DNA from: Stentor coeruleus
Taxonomy: Eukaryota > Ciliophora > Heterotrichea > Heterotrichida > Stentoridae
Reading direction: 5' to 3'
Assembly (NCBI GenBank): GCA_001970955.1
Contig: MPUH01000801.1
Location: forward strand, 1 to 34,214
DNA: 34,214 nt
Shown here in pieces: positions 1 to 9,781 of the stretch. A program made the position numbers and the translations under genes. Each line of letters opens with the position of its first letter. The first letter of the stretch is position 1. The notes beneath the pieces are model-generated. The model saw nothing but the letters and a program-made list of their open reading frames with translations. It was not told where the DNA came from and searched no databases.

Positions 1-788
1 AAAATAATTTTTTATCGAGAGGATATAATTTTTTATCGAGAGGATTTATTACATAAACAATATATATTCTTTTTTTAAAACTTGAGACTATAGGGTTTGA
101 TTAGACAAATGATTTTTGGGTATACAAAAGAATTGATGTTGATAAAATTATTTACCTGAATATCCAAAATCAAATAAATTGAAATTTACTTAGAGTCGAA
201 AATTTGAGACAAATTCTTATGTTTAGCTCAAAAGAATTGATTAAACTATCAAATGATTTTAAAATATAAGAAAACTTAAAAACTTCAATAAAAATTATAT
301 AAGGAAAAAAATTTTTTTTTTGATAGGCTATTTGTGTATAGGAGCATGAATAAGCTATGGAAGTGAAATAAGAACATTTATGGTGCGTTAAGAATATTTT
401 TGGGTTCTTTGAAGTAACCCTTTATACCATTTGCAAAAGAAATTTTTTTTCAGAGCTCCATATTATATGTATAAAAGATTTAATAAGGCTTATATTATTT
501 AAGTAAAGTTGGAAGAAATGCTTATCTAGGACTAAATGAGTTTATTTGATATATTATATCATTCTGAGGTTATCAAAAATAAAAATATACTAACTTTTGT
601 AAACTATTAAGTTGAATCATCATATATATTATAACTATGTTTAAAAAACTCATAAATTCAAAATTTTTAAAGTTTTTACAGTTCATCTTTACTTTTTCCT
701 ACCTTTTATGCTATCAATCATAATCTCACCTAATATTATGCGAGTTTCATAGCTGTTTTATTCAAAACTTCTAAACCACACATATAAA
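1..788. other. AT-rich left flank and upstream region of the first gene
   Basis: No supportable coding region was seen. The only regular structure is the tandem repeat at the extreme left edge. The last ~150 bases (about 640-788) are C-rich and nearly G-free on the + strand, as upstream of the other plus-strand genes here, so they probably hold the promoter and 5' UTR of the flavoprotein gene. A TATAAA string at 783-788 lies directly before the ATG. Confidence 0.5.
4..45. repeat. Two tandem copies of a 21-nt AT-rich unit
   Basis: Positions 4-24 and 25-45 are identical 21-nt units containing the core TTTTTTATCGAGAGGAT. The array touches the start of the window, so more copies may lie outside. 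No function can be assigned. Confidence 0.85.
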
Positions 789-2213
789 ATGAAAAAGTTT
801 TTTAGATGTTTTTCACATTTGCAAGAAGTCAAAGATTCTCATATCTCCTTTTTCAGATCAATCCTTCCAAGTACATCAATTGAAACTGAAGATTTAAGTA
901 CTTATACTTCTGATTGGCTTAAAGTTCATAAAGGTTCATCAAAACTTGTCCTTAAACCCACAACAACTGATCAAGTTTCAGAAATACTAAAATACTGTAA
1001 TCTTGAAAGACTTGGTCTTGTTCCTCAAAGTGGAAATACAAGCCAAGTTGGTGGGGCTGTTCCTGTGCAAAACGAGATAATTTTATCAATGAAAAATCTT
1101 AATAAAATTCTAGATTTAGATGATATTCAAGGAATTGTTTGGTGTGAAGCAGGAGTTATCCTTGAAAACCTAATGAAATTTGTTGGTAAAAAAGGTTGGA
1201 TGATCCCTTTAGATTTAGGGTCTAAAGGGAGTTGCATGATTGGTGGAAATGTTGCTACAAATGCTGGAGGATTGAGATATATAAGATATGGATCATTAAA
1301 TGGAAATGTTCTTGGGCTTGAAGTAGTAATTCCATCTGGTGAAATTTTAAGTGATTTAAAAGCTTTAAGGAAAGATAATACAGGGTTGAATTTAAAACAA
1401 TTATTTATAGGCTCTGAAGGAATACTTGGTGTTATAACTAAAGTTGCATTATTATTACCTCCAAAACCTTCAAGTATGCAACTTGCTTTTTTAGGTTGTA
1501 CTTCATATGAAAAAGTTGTAAAAGCTTTAACTTCAGCAAAAGCATCCTTAGGGGAAATTCTTTCAGCATTTGAATTTATTGATTCTCAAACAATGGAAAT
1601 AATCCTAAAACGTATTCCACGAACTCGTTATCCTCTTGCCTCTCCTCATAATTTTTATATTCTAATTGAGACTTCTGGTTCGCATTCTGAAAGCGACAAA
1701 GAAAAAATGGAGCATTTTTTAGAGTCAGCAGTTGAATCTAATTTAATAACTGATGGTGTTGTTGCTCAAGATACTTCTCAATCAGAAAATTTTTGGAGAA
1801 TACGTGAAGGAGGTTTATTAGCTTTAAGACAAGAAGCTGTAGATTTACATCAATTCGATTTTAGTTTGCGAATTCCTGAAATGTATAATTTTGTTGAAGT
1901 TGTTAGGGAAAAAGTTGGAAATGCTGGAAAAGTCACTGCTTACGGACATGTTGGAGATGGGAATTTGCATATGTATGTTTTGGGAGATGGAAAAAACAAT
2001 CTAGAAAATTTGATTTATCCTTTTTTGTATGAGGAAATTGAACGAAGAAATGGAAGTATTAGTGCTGAACATGGGATTGGGTTATTTAAACAAGGGCTGA
2101 TTGGATATACAAAAAGCGAGACAAATATTAAATACATGGTAAGAAATATTTAGAAAGCGGTGAAGGATGTTTTTGACCCTAGAGGAATAATGAATCCTTT
2201 TAAGATTTTTTAA
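789..2213 (+). CDS. D2HGDH: D-2-hydroxyglutarate dehydrogenase-like FAD-linked oxidoreductase (one 15-nt intron)
   Basis: A VAO/FAD-linked oxidase, probably mitochondrial, that would oxidise a D-2-hydroxyacid such as D-2-hydroxyglutarate to the 2-oxoacid. Splicing 2139-2153 gives 469 aa. Seen: an FAD-binding half with PQSGNTSQVGG (residues 79-89), LDLGSKGSCMIGGNVATNAG (141-160) and RKDNTG (194-199); then a cap and C-terminal half with YGHVGDGNLH (385-394) and SAEHG (425-429), which carry the expected metal ligands H387, H394 and E427. The spliced C-terminus FDPRGIMNP is the family's usual ending, which supports the intron. The basic N-terminus MKKFFRCF could be a mitochondrial presequence. 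Unusual: the family motif around YKYDLSL reads HQFDFSL, and a Thr in the preceding RERITEAL-like segment is Leu, so the substrate pocket may differ. Length is slightly below the animal enzyme. D-lactate dehydrogenase is a less likely alternative given the very close motif match. Confidence 0.92.
2139..2153 (+). other. 15-nt spliceosomal intron
   Basis: Sequence GTAAGAAATATTTAG. It is phase 0, after codon 450. Unspliced reading stops at its terminal TAG. Removing exactly these 15 nt restores the conserved C-terminus of the flavoprotein. Tiny 15-16 nt introns are established for Stentor. Confidence 0.93.
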
Positions 2214-2716
2214 TTTTAGAACTTAGATTAGTAATTTCACTTTATTATGCGCATTTTTTGATTTGAAAAGTGGGAAATTTTGTTTATAATTTTTTTGGTG
2301 TTGAAGGTATTAAAAGATATATGCTTTATAAAATATTTTGGAAATTAGGTTACTTTAAATAAAGTCTAGTAAAATTTTGGTAATGGGAAATATGCTTTTT
2401 TCTTTTTAAAAAATTTCTATCTAAAATATTCTTTTATTTTATTTTAACTTTTCAACCACATCAAATATTTCCCATAATTATCATCTAATTCCCTAATTAT
2501 TCATATTAAAAACTCAGCAAGTATAAATCAAAAAAATTCTATTCACCTTCTACACCCAAGCCATAACATTAGCTTTTTACATACTCATAAAAATAGAAAC
2601 TCTTTATAAAATTTACATTATATAAACTCTTCCACAAGAGAAAAAATAGATAAAACATTTCAGATATTAAACGCATTAACAATCTCAAGTCTAACCACTC
2701 TTATTGATATTTAAAT
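2214..2716. other. Intergenic region between two plus-strand genes
   Basis: No coding signal was seen. The first ~190 bases are G-rich and C-poor on the + strand; from about 2400 the strand becomes C-rich and G-poor up to the next ATG. This abrupt change probably marks the boundary between the 3' flank of the flavoprotein gene and the promoter/5' UTR of the next gene. Confidence 0.5.
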
Positions 2717-3559
2717 ATGGGATGCTTATTATCAAAGGATGCAGAAAGTCAGCCTCTTATTGAAAGATTCAATTACGCTGTGTCTGAAAAATGCGAGCTC
2801 CTTGAAAACATTCAAACCATGAAATCAGGGCAAAGAACCCTAAAAAAGTACCTTGGAATCCAAGATAATCCAGAATCCACAAAAGAAAGCATTTCTTCAT
2901 CAGATCTTATGACCAAATTGAAATCCATCTCAGCAACAATAAAATCTCTTAACTATTCAGATATATCAGAAGAACCTCAATATCAAGAAGCATTTTCTAT
3001 TTTAAATGACGCTTTTGAAGATGGATTCCTAGAAAAAATCAAAGAAGAAGTAAAAGAACAACGAGAAAACATAAAATTTCTAAATACCAAATGTAAAGAA
3101 TCCATGAGAATAATGCAAGGTTTAGGCAAACCAAATACAACATTTGAAGATATTAGTAATAAAAAGAAATTGCTGGAAATTGAAAACAATAATCTTAATG
3201 AAAAATTACTCAAGTTAAAAAATGAGATTATTGAAGTTAGGGATTATATTAATATGATGAAAAGAAGAAGGATTAAAAGAAGATTTACTGTTGTTACACT
3301 TCCACCAAGTCGTCAATTGCTTAAGAATAAGATTATGATGAAAAATGAACTTATAAAGAAAATTGAGATGTTTAAAGCAGAGCAAGAAAAGTTTGAAAAG
3401 GCTTTGGAAGAAAAGAGATCTAAGTTAGAGTATTCGCCAAGGGGAAGTGATATTAATCAACTTTTTAGGTTTTCAACAATTGGACCAAGAAATTCAAGGT
3501 TGAGTATTGAGAAAAAAGCTACGACAGGGTTGGAAGAACTTTATGATAAAGTTAGTTAA
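2717..3559 (+). CDS. Coiled-coil protein with N-terminal MGC acylation motif
   Basis: A 280-aa protein of unrecognised family. It begins MGCLLSKD: Gly2 followed by Cys3 and a downstream Ser/Lys is a typical N-myristoylation plus palmitoylation signal, so membrane attachment is inferred. Residues ~95-175 and ~205-240 are rich in Glu, Lys, Leu and Ile and look coiled-coil. They are separated by a very basic stretch (MKRRRIKRRF, ~181-190). The tail is Ser/Arg-rich. The start is the first in-frame ATG and is fixed by the acylation motif. An alternative 3' end is possible: 3551-3565 begins GTTAG, ends TTAG and is exactly 15 nt. Splicing it would replace the last two residues with a five-residue end at TAA 3581-3583. 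The GTTAG donor differs from the two confident introns here, so the unspliced form is preferred. The architecture is shared with the gene at 31685-32806. Confidence 0.75.
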   Translation: MGCLLSKDAESQPLIERFNYAVSEKCELLENIQTMKSGQRTLKKYLGIQDNPESTKESISSSDLMTKLKSISATIKSLNYSDISEEPQYQEAFSILNDAFEDGFLEKIKEEVKEQRENIKFLNTKCKESMRIMQGLGKPNTTFEDISNKKKLLEIENNNLNEKLLKLKNEIIEVRDYINMMKRRRIKRRFTVVTLPPSRQLLKNKIMMKNELIKKIEMFKAEQEKFEKALEEKRSKLEYSPRGSDINQLFRFSTIGPRNSRLSIEKKATTGLEELYDKVS

Positions 3560-3858
3560 GATTAGATCGTAGAGAAATCATAAATTGCTTATTCAGTTTT
3601 TTGTTGAGATTCATTTTATTTGTAAAATAGCCTTAAAAATTACTTCATATATAGTAATAATAATTAATAATTACTTTTATAACAAATTAAAAATAAGATT
3701 TTCCTTGGATGTACAGATATCTGATAAAATACATTTAAACCAAAAACTGAAATACTTTTTAAAATTTCAATACAATTAATCTCATAATATAAAATACATA
3801 TAAAACTTGGAATAAACGAATCATATTATATTTAATATTTATCCTAAACAGATTAAAT

Positions 3859-5931
3859 CTAATCATTCATATTAAATTCCTTTGTAACTTTTCTGCTGCA
3901 CAAAGGAGGAAGACTGCCTTTTCTTATAGTCATCCTTTTCAACAACGGAAAGAAGCTACTCTCGTTTTTAGCTTTTGATGCTTTTTGAACTGTACTGAGA
4001 TTTCTTTGTTTAGCAAGTGATTCCCAATATCTTTCATTTTGCTTAAGTTGATTCAAACATGCATTCTCTATTTCATCTGAAGCCAGTATAGAATTTAGCG
4101 TTGTAAACAAAGAAAAAACAATATTCCTAATAAACCCTACTTGTGATTTAGGAATATTTGTAGTTTCTCTATCACAATACATCGAAACTGCAAGTCCTTT
4201 TTGTTTTTCAAGATCACCCTGAGCGAAAAACTCTTCAATAATCAAAAAACACCACCTTTCATGAAGCTCAATAGACTTCGCGGCATGTCCCACATCAGCA
4301 CTCTTAAGACAAAGCCTAAGTAAATCCCCTCTAATTTCTCTCACAGAAATATCGCTAGTTTCATTATATTTAGTTCTCATATAAGACAATATATCAAAAT
4401 GCTTAGATAAATCTGTAGCTAAAATCATATCAATAATCAACTTCCTAACTTGAATAAATTTATCAGCTTGTAAAGAAGCAAAAATATTCATAGTATTATT
4501 TGACAAAACTTTAAAAATGATACTAGCATGCATCATTTCAAGTACACTAATATCATTATATGTAACAGCAATTTTATGATTTGTCATAACCAAAAAACGA
4601 TTGTTTTTACCTGGATGTCCCACATCATGACCTAAGCAAGCAACAAGTCCTCCAAGCCATTCAATAGAAGTCATGCTATCAGAAAGCTTTGAGTTAGTTA
4701 AAAAGTATGCAAAAGATGACATAACATCTGCAGCATGAGTCGAATTATGATAAGGATTATCTGGGTATTTATTTTCTATATCATTAAGAAATACCTCTAA
4801 AACTGAATCGCTTATAGAAAAAATCTCATCTAAGCCATACATTTTTATAGCATACTTACCAATAACTGTTGCTGGGGTTTTACAACAACCAGATACAAAA
4901 AAGGAATTGAAGTTCCATTCTTTACCTATTCCTTTAAGAAAACCAGCAAGTTCACTTATCCCATATTCTACAACTTTACGTTCTATTATCCCAATATCAG
5001 GATTTTTGTCTGGGATTTGTTGGTTATCAAAGCACTCTTGCTCGATGTAGATTTTATCATCAGCATCCATGTTTTTAGTCACAAGTTCTAAACGAGGCAT
5101 GTATAAATTATTAGTACTTTGCATTTTCGCAGCAATATTTTGCAGTAGTTTGACTATCCTTCTATGTATTTTTTGCACTGTAGCTGGGGTATTTTTCGAA
5201 ATGCTAGCTATTTTATCAATCCCATTATGGATTTCAGTCAATATTTCTTCAAGCGGGGTATTTGGCTGTAGTGTTTTAACAACTGAAGCTTCTTCAGTAA
5301 GTAAAACCTGATACATTTCTTTAGCGCTTTTGATTTCCAAGCTATTAAAATATATATAAACAATCAGTAAACAAAAAGTAATAGTATGATGATATACAGT
5401 TTCATTTTTATGGATCCCAAGAACAAATGCTATAACCAAAAGGATATATGAAAGTATAAAATACAAAGTCTTCATTTTAATCAAATATTTCGAACCTAAC
5501 AAAGTTAATAAAAACAGTAAAAAATAACTCGAGTTTACATGTTTTTTCGAGCTGTTTTCAAAAAGCAAAATCACTTCAGGGTCAGTGACTATAATAATCA
5601 GCCCAGTGACAAAATATAAACATGAATATACTATTACAGTATACTCTTTGTTTAAAGACCCACGTTGTTCAATGAACATGAAAATCAAACTGAAAACCGC
5701 AATGGCAATAGAAAATGCTAAACCTACAACTAAAACTTCCTCAGTTTCTTTATAAGTGTTATAAAAACCTATCGAGTTGGCTAGAATAAATAAAGGGATT
5801 GCCAAATACAAAATATAAAAGCGCCGGCCTAGTTCGAAAACTAGCATGTCTGGGGTACTTTGTGTTGATTCTTTTGATATCCCTCTTTCAAAATTGGGTT
5901 TGTCGATTTCAGTTTGTAATTCTTCTTTCAT
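3859..5931 (-). CDS. Membrane-bound 3',5'-cyclic nucleotide phosphodiesterase
   Basis: A 690-aa class I PDE that hydrolyses cAMP and/or cGMP. The N-terminal part has about six hydrophobic segments (roughly 38-56, 67-87, 97-116, 133-149, 155-173, 180-196), followed by a helical linker and the HD-type catalytic domain (~340-640). Catalytic and metal residues are all visible: YHNSTHAADV with H395 (proton donor) and H399; GHDVGHPGKNN with H435, D436 and H439; YNDISVLEMMH; ILATDLSKHF; KSADVGH with D546; and KSQVGFI with the nucleotide-gripping Gln597. The canonical SVLE and HD-metal motifs argue for an active enzyme. cAMP versus cGMP preference cannot be read from sequence. A six-pass N-terminus plus a PDE domain resembles membrane PDEs of apicomplexans. 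The start codon lies 6 nt after the stop of the upstream ANK-SAM gene. M29 is an alternative start that would widen that gap to 90 nt. Confidence 0.93.
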   Translation of the reverse strand: MKEELQTEIDKPNFERGISKESTQSTPDMLVFELGRRFYILYLAIPLFILANSIGFYNTYKETEEVLVVGLAFSIAIAVFSLIFMFIEQRGSLNKEYTVIVYSCLYFVTGLIIIVTDPEVILLFENSSKKHVNSSYFLLFLLTLLGSKYLIKMKTLYFILSYILLVIAFVLGIHKNETVYHHTITFCLLIVYIYFNSLEIKSAKEMYQVLLTEEASVVKTLQPNTPLEEILTEIHNGIDKIASISKNTPATVQKIHRRIVKLLQNIAAKMQSTNNLYMPRLELVTKNMDADDKIYIEQECFDNQQIPDKNPDIGIIERKVVEYGISELAGFLKGIGKEWNFNSFFVSGCCKTPATVIGKYAIKMYGLDEIFSISDSVLEVFLNDIENKYPDNPYHNSTHAADVMSSFAYFLTNSKLSDSMTSIEWLGGLVACLGHDVGHPGKNNRFLVMTNHKIAVTYNDISVLEMMHASIIFKVLSNNTMNIFASLQADKFIQVRKLIIDMILATDLSKHFDILSYMRTKYNETSDISVREIRGDLLRLCLKSADVGHAAKSIELHERWCFLIIEEFFAQGDLEKQKGLAVSMYCDRETTNIPKSQVGFIRNIVFSLFTTLNSILASDEIENACLNQLKQNERYWESLAKQRNLSTVQKASKAKNESSFFPLLKRMTIRKGSLPPLCSRKVTKEFNMND

Positions 5932-5937
5932 TATTTA

Positions 5938-7137
5938 TTATATAACAATACACTCACAAGCGCTTCGGATATCATCTTTTTCTATACTTAAGAATTTTTT
6001 TTTAACAACAGCTTCTTCATTAAGCCTAGACAACAATCTATGCCTATATCCAATTTTTTCAATACTCACTTTTTTATGTAAAAACTCATCTGTTATTGGA
6101 TAATTGCTCCCCATTAAAAACACGACTTGTTCATAATCTTCAAGGCCAGCTTCAATAAATCTATCTAAAAGGACTTTTAACCCTAGGCTATCGAGAAAGT
6201 CTTCTAGTCCAACTGAGAACTCAATTCCTGGCGATGGGGGGACTTTAGTGCACCATGTGATTTTATTAAGGCTTTTCGAAGTTGAAATCCTTGGTTTTTT
6301 AACTAATTCATCTTCAAGTCTAGCAAGAAGCAGAAGTCTATGCCCAGGTTTGCAAATACCGATTTTTTCAAGCTGTTCTAAAGTTAAAGGAGGGTTACCA
6401 TGTATTTGAGATACTAAAGTCTCTAGGTCTTCATATCCATTTTGTAGCAAATTCTCATATACAACCTCAAGTTTGTATTTACTTAACCATGCCAACAAAT
6501 TATTTGGAATATGTGGTAAAGGACTATACAATTCTTGTGTAAATGAGTATGAGATTTTCTGCATATCCAAACGAGATCTTGAAGTTTTCTCACATTCCGG
6601 CTCAAAATTAGTCTCTTTTGTTGTACTAGAATCTTCATTAAATACTACACAACTTTTGTTTTTTCTATGATGCAAAAGTTGGATTATCTGAGTATGCCCA
6701 TTTTCTACAGCATAATCAACTGGGGTTTTACATAAAACTTTATTTGGCTTACATGGGTCAGCATTATATTTAAGTAAAATTTCAACAATTTCATAGTGAC
6801 CTCGTAAGCATGCATGATGTAAAGGTGTATCACCATCGTTTTGGGAAATGTTTGGACTTGCTCCATGTTGTAATAATGACAATGCTATGCTTATATAGTT
6901 GTTATATGATGCTTGATGAAGAGGACTTTCACCTAAACGGTTTTGAGTATTGGCATCTGCACCTTGTTTAAGGAGGTATTCTACAGAAGATAATTGATTG
7001 CATACAACACTACGGTAGAGAGGACACCATCCTAATTTACTATCGTTTTGGTTTAGATATTCTTGGTTTTTTGAGATTAAATGGGATAAAGTTTCAATAT
7101 CCCCAATACGACATGCTTTATGAATTTCCTCTATCAT
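5938..7137 (-). CDS. Ankyrin-repeat protein with two SAM domains
   Basis: A 399-aa probable scaffold. Five ankyrin repeats occupy ~3-158, with typical cores ESPLHQAS (70-77), DTPLHHACLRGHYEIVEILL (103-122) and KTPVDYAVENGH (137-148). A Ser/Thr/charged linker follows, then two SAM-like domains at ~212-277 (NLLAWLSKYKLEVV to GHRLLLLARLEDE) and ~309-377 (GLEDFLDSLGL to GYRHRLLSRLNEE). Each ends with the usual G-H/R-R-x-x-L-L helix. The final residues are CECIVI; the terminal C-I-V-I fits a CaaX prenylation box, possibly with palmitoylation of the other Cys (inferred). It lies directly upstream of the membrane PDE on the same strand, 6 nt apart and in the same reading frame, which suggests co-transcription or functional coupling. 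The start is the first ATG and follows an A-rich leader. Confidence 0.88.
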   Translation of the reverse strand: MIEEIHKACRIGDIETLSHLISKNQEYLNQNDSKLGWCPLYRSVVCNQLSSVEYLLKQGADANTQNRLGESPLHQASYNNYISIALSLLQHGASPNISQNDGDTPLHHACLRGHYEIVEILLKYNADPCKPNKVLCKTPVDYAVENGHTQIIQLLHHRKNKSCVVFNEDSSTTKETNFEPECEKTSRSRLDMQKISYSFTQELYSPLPHIPNNLLAWLSKYKLEVVYENLLQNGYEDLETLVSQIHGNPPLTLEQLEKIGICKPGHRLLLLARLEDELVKKPRISTSKSLNKITWCTKVPPSPGIEFSVGLEDFLDSLGLKVLLDRFIEAGLEDYEQVVFLMGSNYPITDEFLHKKVSIEKIGYRHRLLSRLNEEAVVKKKFLSIEKDDIRSACECIVI

Positions 7138-7670
7138 TTTATTTAACTTTTTTATGTATTAAAGGATTGAGGTAGAAAGGGTTTTATGGTTTTGAAGAAG
7201 TTTTGGTTGTGATTTTATAGTGATATATGGGGTTGTTGTAGGAAATTTTTGAAAAGTTTAGATATTTGTGAGGAATACTTGGTTGTTTTTTTCTGATGAA
7301 TTGTGTGATGATTATAAGATTATAGTGAAGTTATTATTGGTTTCGAGTATTAAATAATTATATGTATGATATTGTATGATTATATGCGAAGAACCAATTT
7401 CGGCACTAGCAAATTCATAAATAGCATCAAAACTATTTTCTAACTCTAAAACCCACTCATAGCATTTATATTCTTATCATATCTTTTCAAATTAATCCAC
7501 TAAAACCCTATAAAAATCCTCTTAAAAATCCTTAAAAATTATCATCATCCTTTTCATCCTCCACCCTTCCATCCATTAAAATTCCCTGCCAACTTCTTCA
7601 CATCCAATCTTCCAAAAAAATATAATAAAAATGCCATAACCCCATACTAATCTCTATTCTAATCTAATAA
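7138..7670. promoter_or_regulatory. Divergent promoter region between the ANK-SAM gene and RAD23
   Basis: This 533-base gap separates two divergently transcribed genes. The left half (to about 7385) is G/T-rich and C-poor on the + strand; the right half is C/A-rich and G-poor. Each gene therefore has a C-rich, G-poor sense strand upstream. No specific transcription-factor site was identified. A TATAATAAAA string lies at 7621-7630. Confidence 0.45.
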
Positions 7671-8720
7671 ATGTTGATTTACATCAAGAACTTACGCGGA
7701 GACAAAACAGAACTACAAGTCGAAGACTCTGAAACAGTTCTTTCAATCAAAGAGAAACTTCAAGGTCTTCAAGGTCACTCAGTAGAACTGCAAAAATTAA
7801 TTTTAGCCGGTAAAATCCTCGAAGATGCAAAGACAGCAGTTGAGTCAGGAATAGTTGAAGGGTCAACTTTAGTCCTAATGGTCTCTAAAGCTAAGCCTCA
7901 AGCTAAACCTGTCCCAATAACCCAACCAATAGTCCCACAAGCTCCACCTCCAATAGTCTCTCAGCCACCAATGCCTTCACCACCAGCTCCAATAAGTTCA
8001 TCAATCCCTCCTCCTCAATCAAATCCATCTGTTCCATCTCAAGTCTTAGCACCAGAAAATTTAGAAGGTCCAAGTGCTTTACTTACAGGTGATACTCTAA
8101 ATTCAACTATTAGTATGATTGTTGATATGGGTTTTGATCGTAAAGATGTCGAAGCAGCTATGAAAGCAGCTTATAACAATCCAGAAAGAGCTATTGAGTA
8201 TCTTACTAATGGTTTACCTGCCCAACAAGCTCCACCATCATCAAATCCTCCAGATAATCAGTTTAGACAATTGTTACAAGATCCAACTATTATGCAATTA
8301 TTACAGGTTGTTCAACAAAACCCTGCTGCTTTAGGACCGATTTTGATGCAACTACAACAAAGTAATCCTGAATTGTATAATTTGCTTATGAATAATAGAG
8401 AATCTCTTATGCAGATGATGCAAAACCCATTACCTAGTCAACAGATCAACCCTGAACTTATTGGAAGATTACCAAGACCACCACCTGGAGCTACTGTTAT
8501 TAATCTGACACCTAATGAACAGGAGGAAGTTAAGAGGCTTATGGAACTTGGGTTTTCTAAACATGATGCACTTGAAGCTTATTTGAGTTGTGATAAGAAT
8601 GAAGAATTAGCTGCATCGCTGCTTATTGAAAACTATCAGCCAGCTGGAGTTAATATGGATTTCGAAGAACAAAGTCCAGATCATGATGATGATGATGAAG
8701 AAGAAGGACCTTATAGTTAG
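7671..8720 (+). CDS. RAD23: RAD23 family ubiquitin-shuttle/DNA-repair protein
   Basis: A 349-aa protein with the complete RAD23 order: an N-terminal ubiquitin-like domain (1-74, beginning MLIYIKNLRGDK, with LQKLILAGKIL at 40-50); a Pro/Gln-rich linker (~75-135); UBA1 (~140-182, with IVDMGFDRKDVEAAM); the XPC-binding domain (~195-252, with QLLQDPTIMQLLQVVQQNP); UBA2 (~281-323, with LMELGFSKHDALEA); and an acidic tail. In other eukaryotes RAD23 binds the proteasome through the UBL and ubiquitin chains through the UBAs, and stabilises XPC/Rad4 in nucleotide-excision repair. No domain is missing, and the start is fixed by the UBL at residue 1. The short acidic extension after UBA2 is unusual, because UBA2 is normally close to the C-terminus. 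Confidence 0.96.
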   Translation: MLIYIKNLRGDKTELQVEDSETVLSIKEKLQGLQGHSVELQKLILAGKILEDAKTAVESGIVEGSTLVLMVSKAKPQAKPVPITQPIVPQAPPPIVSQPPMPSPPAPISSSIPPPQSNPSVPSQVLAPENLEGPSALLTGDTLNSTISMIVDMGFDRKDVEAAMKAAYNNPERAIEYLTNGLPAQQAPPSSNPPDNQFRQLLQDPTIMQLLQVVQQNPAALGPILMQLQQSNPELYNLLMNNRESLMQMMQNPLPSQQINPELIGRLPRPPPGATVINLTPNEQEEVKRLMELGFSKHDALEAYLSCDKNEELAASLLIENYQPAGVNMDFEEQSPDHDDDDEEEGPYS

Positions 8721-9781
8721 TTTTGAATAATGATTAGTTTTTATTTATGATGTAGGTGTTAGATGATTCGATTAGATTAAGCTTGATATTTAGGATATGC
8801 TGATGTTATTGTTTATGGAAATTAAGGAGTATATATTAATGTTGGAAAAAAATGTTTGAATATAGGCAGGGAATTTTTTAAATGTAAGATTTTAGGGATA
8901 TTGTTTGTAAGGGCGAATGGATTATTGGAAGATATTTAGGAAGGAGGAGGTGCTGGTATGGCTAAGATTAAAAAATTAGGAAATTCGACCTTGATATGAA
9001 ATGTGTGATTCTGATTAAAAGACTGAATAAATAATTAGTGAATTTTTTGGATTTAGAATAGAAATTTTTCATGGCTTTTAGAATAAGAGTTGTGGATTTT
9101 AGGATATTGTAGAGGGGATTTGGAAATTGGTTAAGAATAATTAAGAGTAATTATGAAATATGTGTGGGGTTACTGAGAAACCAAACAGGCTTACAACTGT
9201 TATATTTTATATTTGTTAGACTGATTTTAAATATGAAAATAAGTCTATATTTATATGAAATTATTAATGAAAAGAATTTTTTTCTATTGAACAATTATAT
9301 ATTTTTCTGATGTTAAAACTAATACCAAGTTTAGATGATTTAAATCACTTGCTAAAACAATAAAATATATGCTTCACCCTATCTTCCTACTTATAGCATC
9401 TGCTACCATAATTAACTCTTTTCCACTACAAAATATGGACGTCACCATTTTATCCCCCCACAAACTAACCATAATTTTTCCTCATCAACTCCTAAACAAT
9501 CCTAATCTAAACCTCCACCTCTAAATCAATACTTCCACATAACCAAACCTCAAATTCTTCCCGCATATTCCTTCCCCACATCAAAAAAATTTTATTCTCC
9601 CATCATCCAAATCTTCCAATCATCATCAAAACTAGTATTTTCCATACAAAATCTTCAAACCCCAGTCTAAACTTTAAAAAAATCTTATAATCCTAAGCTT
9701 TTGAAAAACAGCTCACACAATTTTAAGCAGCTACCATTTTTTCAACATGTTTGCCAGATAATATTTCTGATCAGAAGTTCG
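8721..9781. other. Intergenic region with a sharp strand-composition switch
   Basis: No gene is supported. From 8721 to about 9190 the + strand is G-rich and C-poor; from about 9300 to 9700 it is C-rich and almost G-free. The switch fits the 3' flank of RAD23 followed by the promoter/5' UTR of the next gene. Coding frame extends upstream of the next gene to 9701, but without an ATG. Confidence 0.5.

Noticed and set aside
3585-3779. 64-aa plus-strand ORF
   Set aside because: Ile/Lys/Asn-rich AT-driven translation with no conserved feature, located in a 3' flank.
5929-5961. A tiny intron joining ANK-SAM to PDE
   Set aside because: No GT...AG pair of 15-16 nt covers the two TAA codons; the available pairs are 22, 29 or 33 nt.
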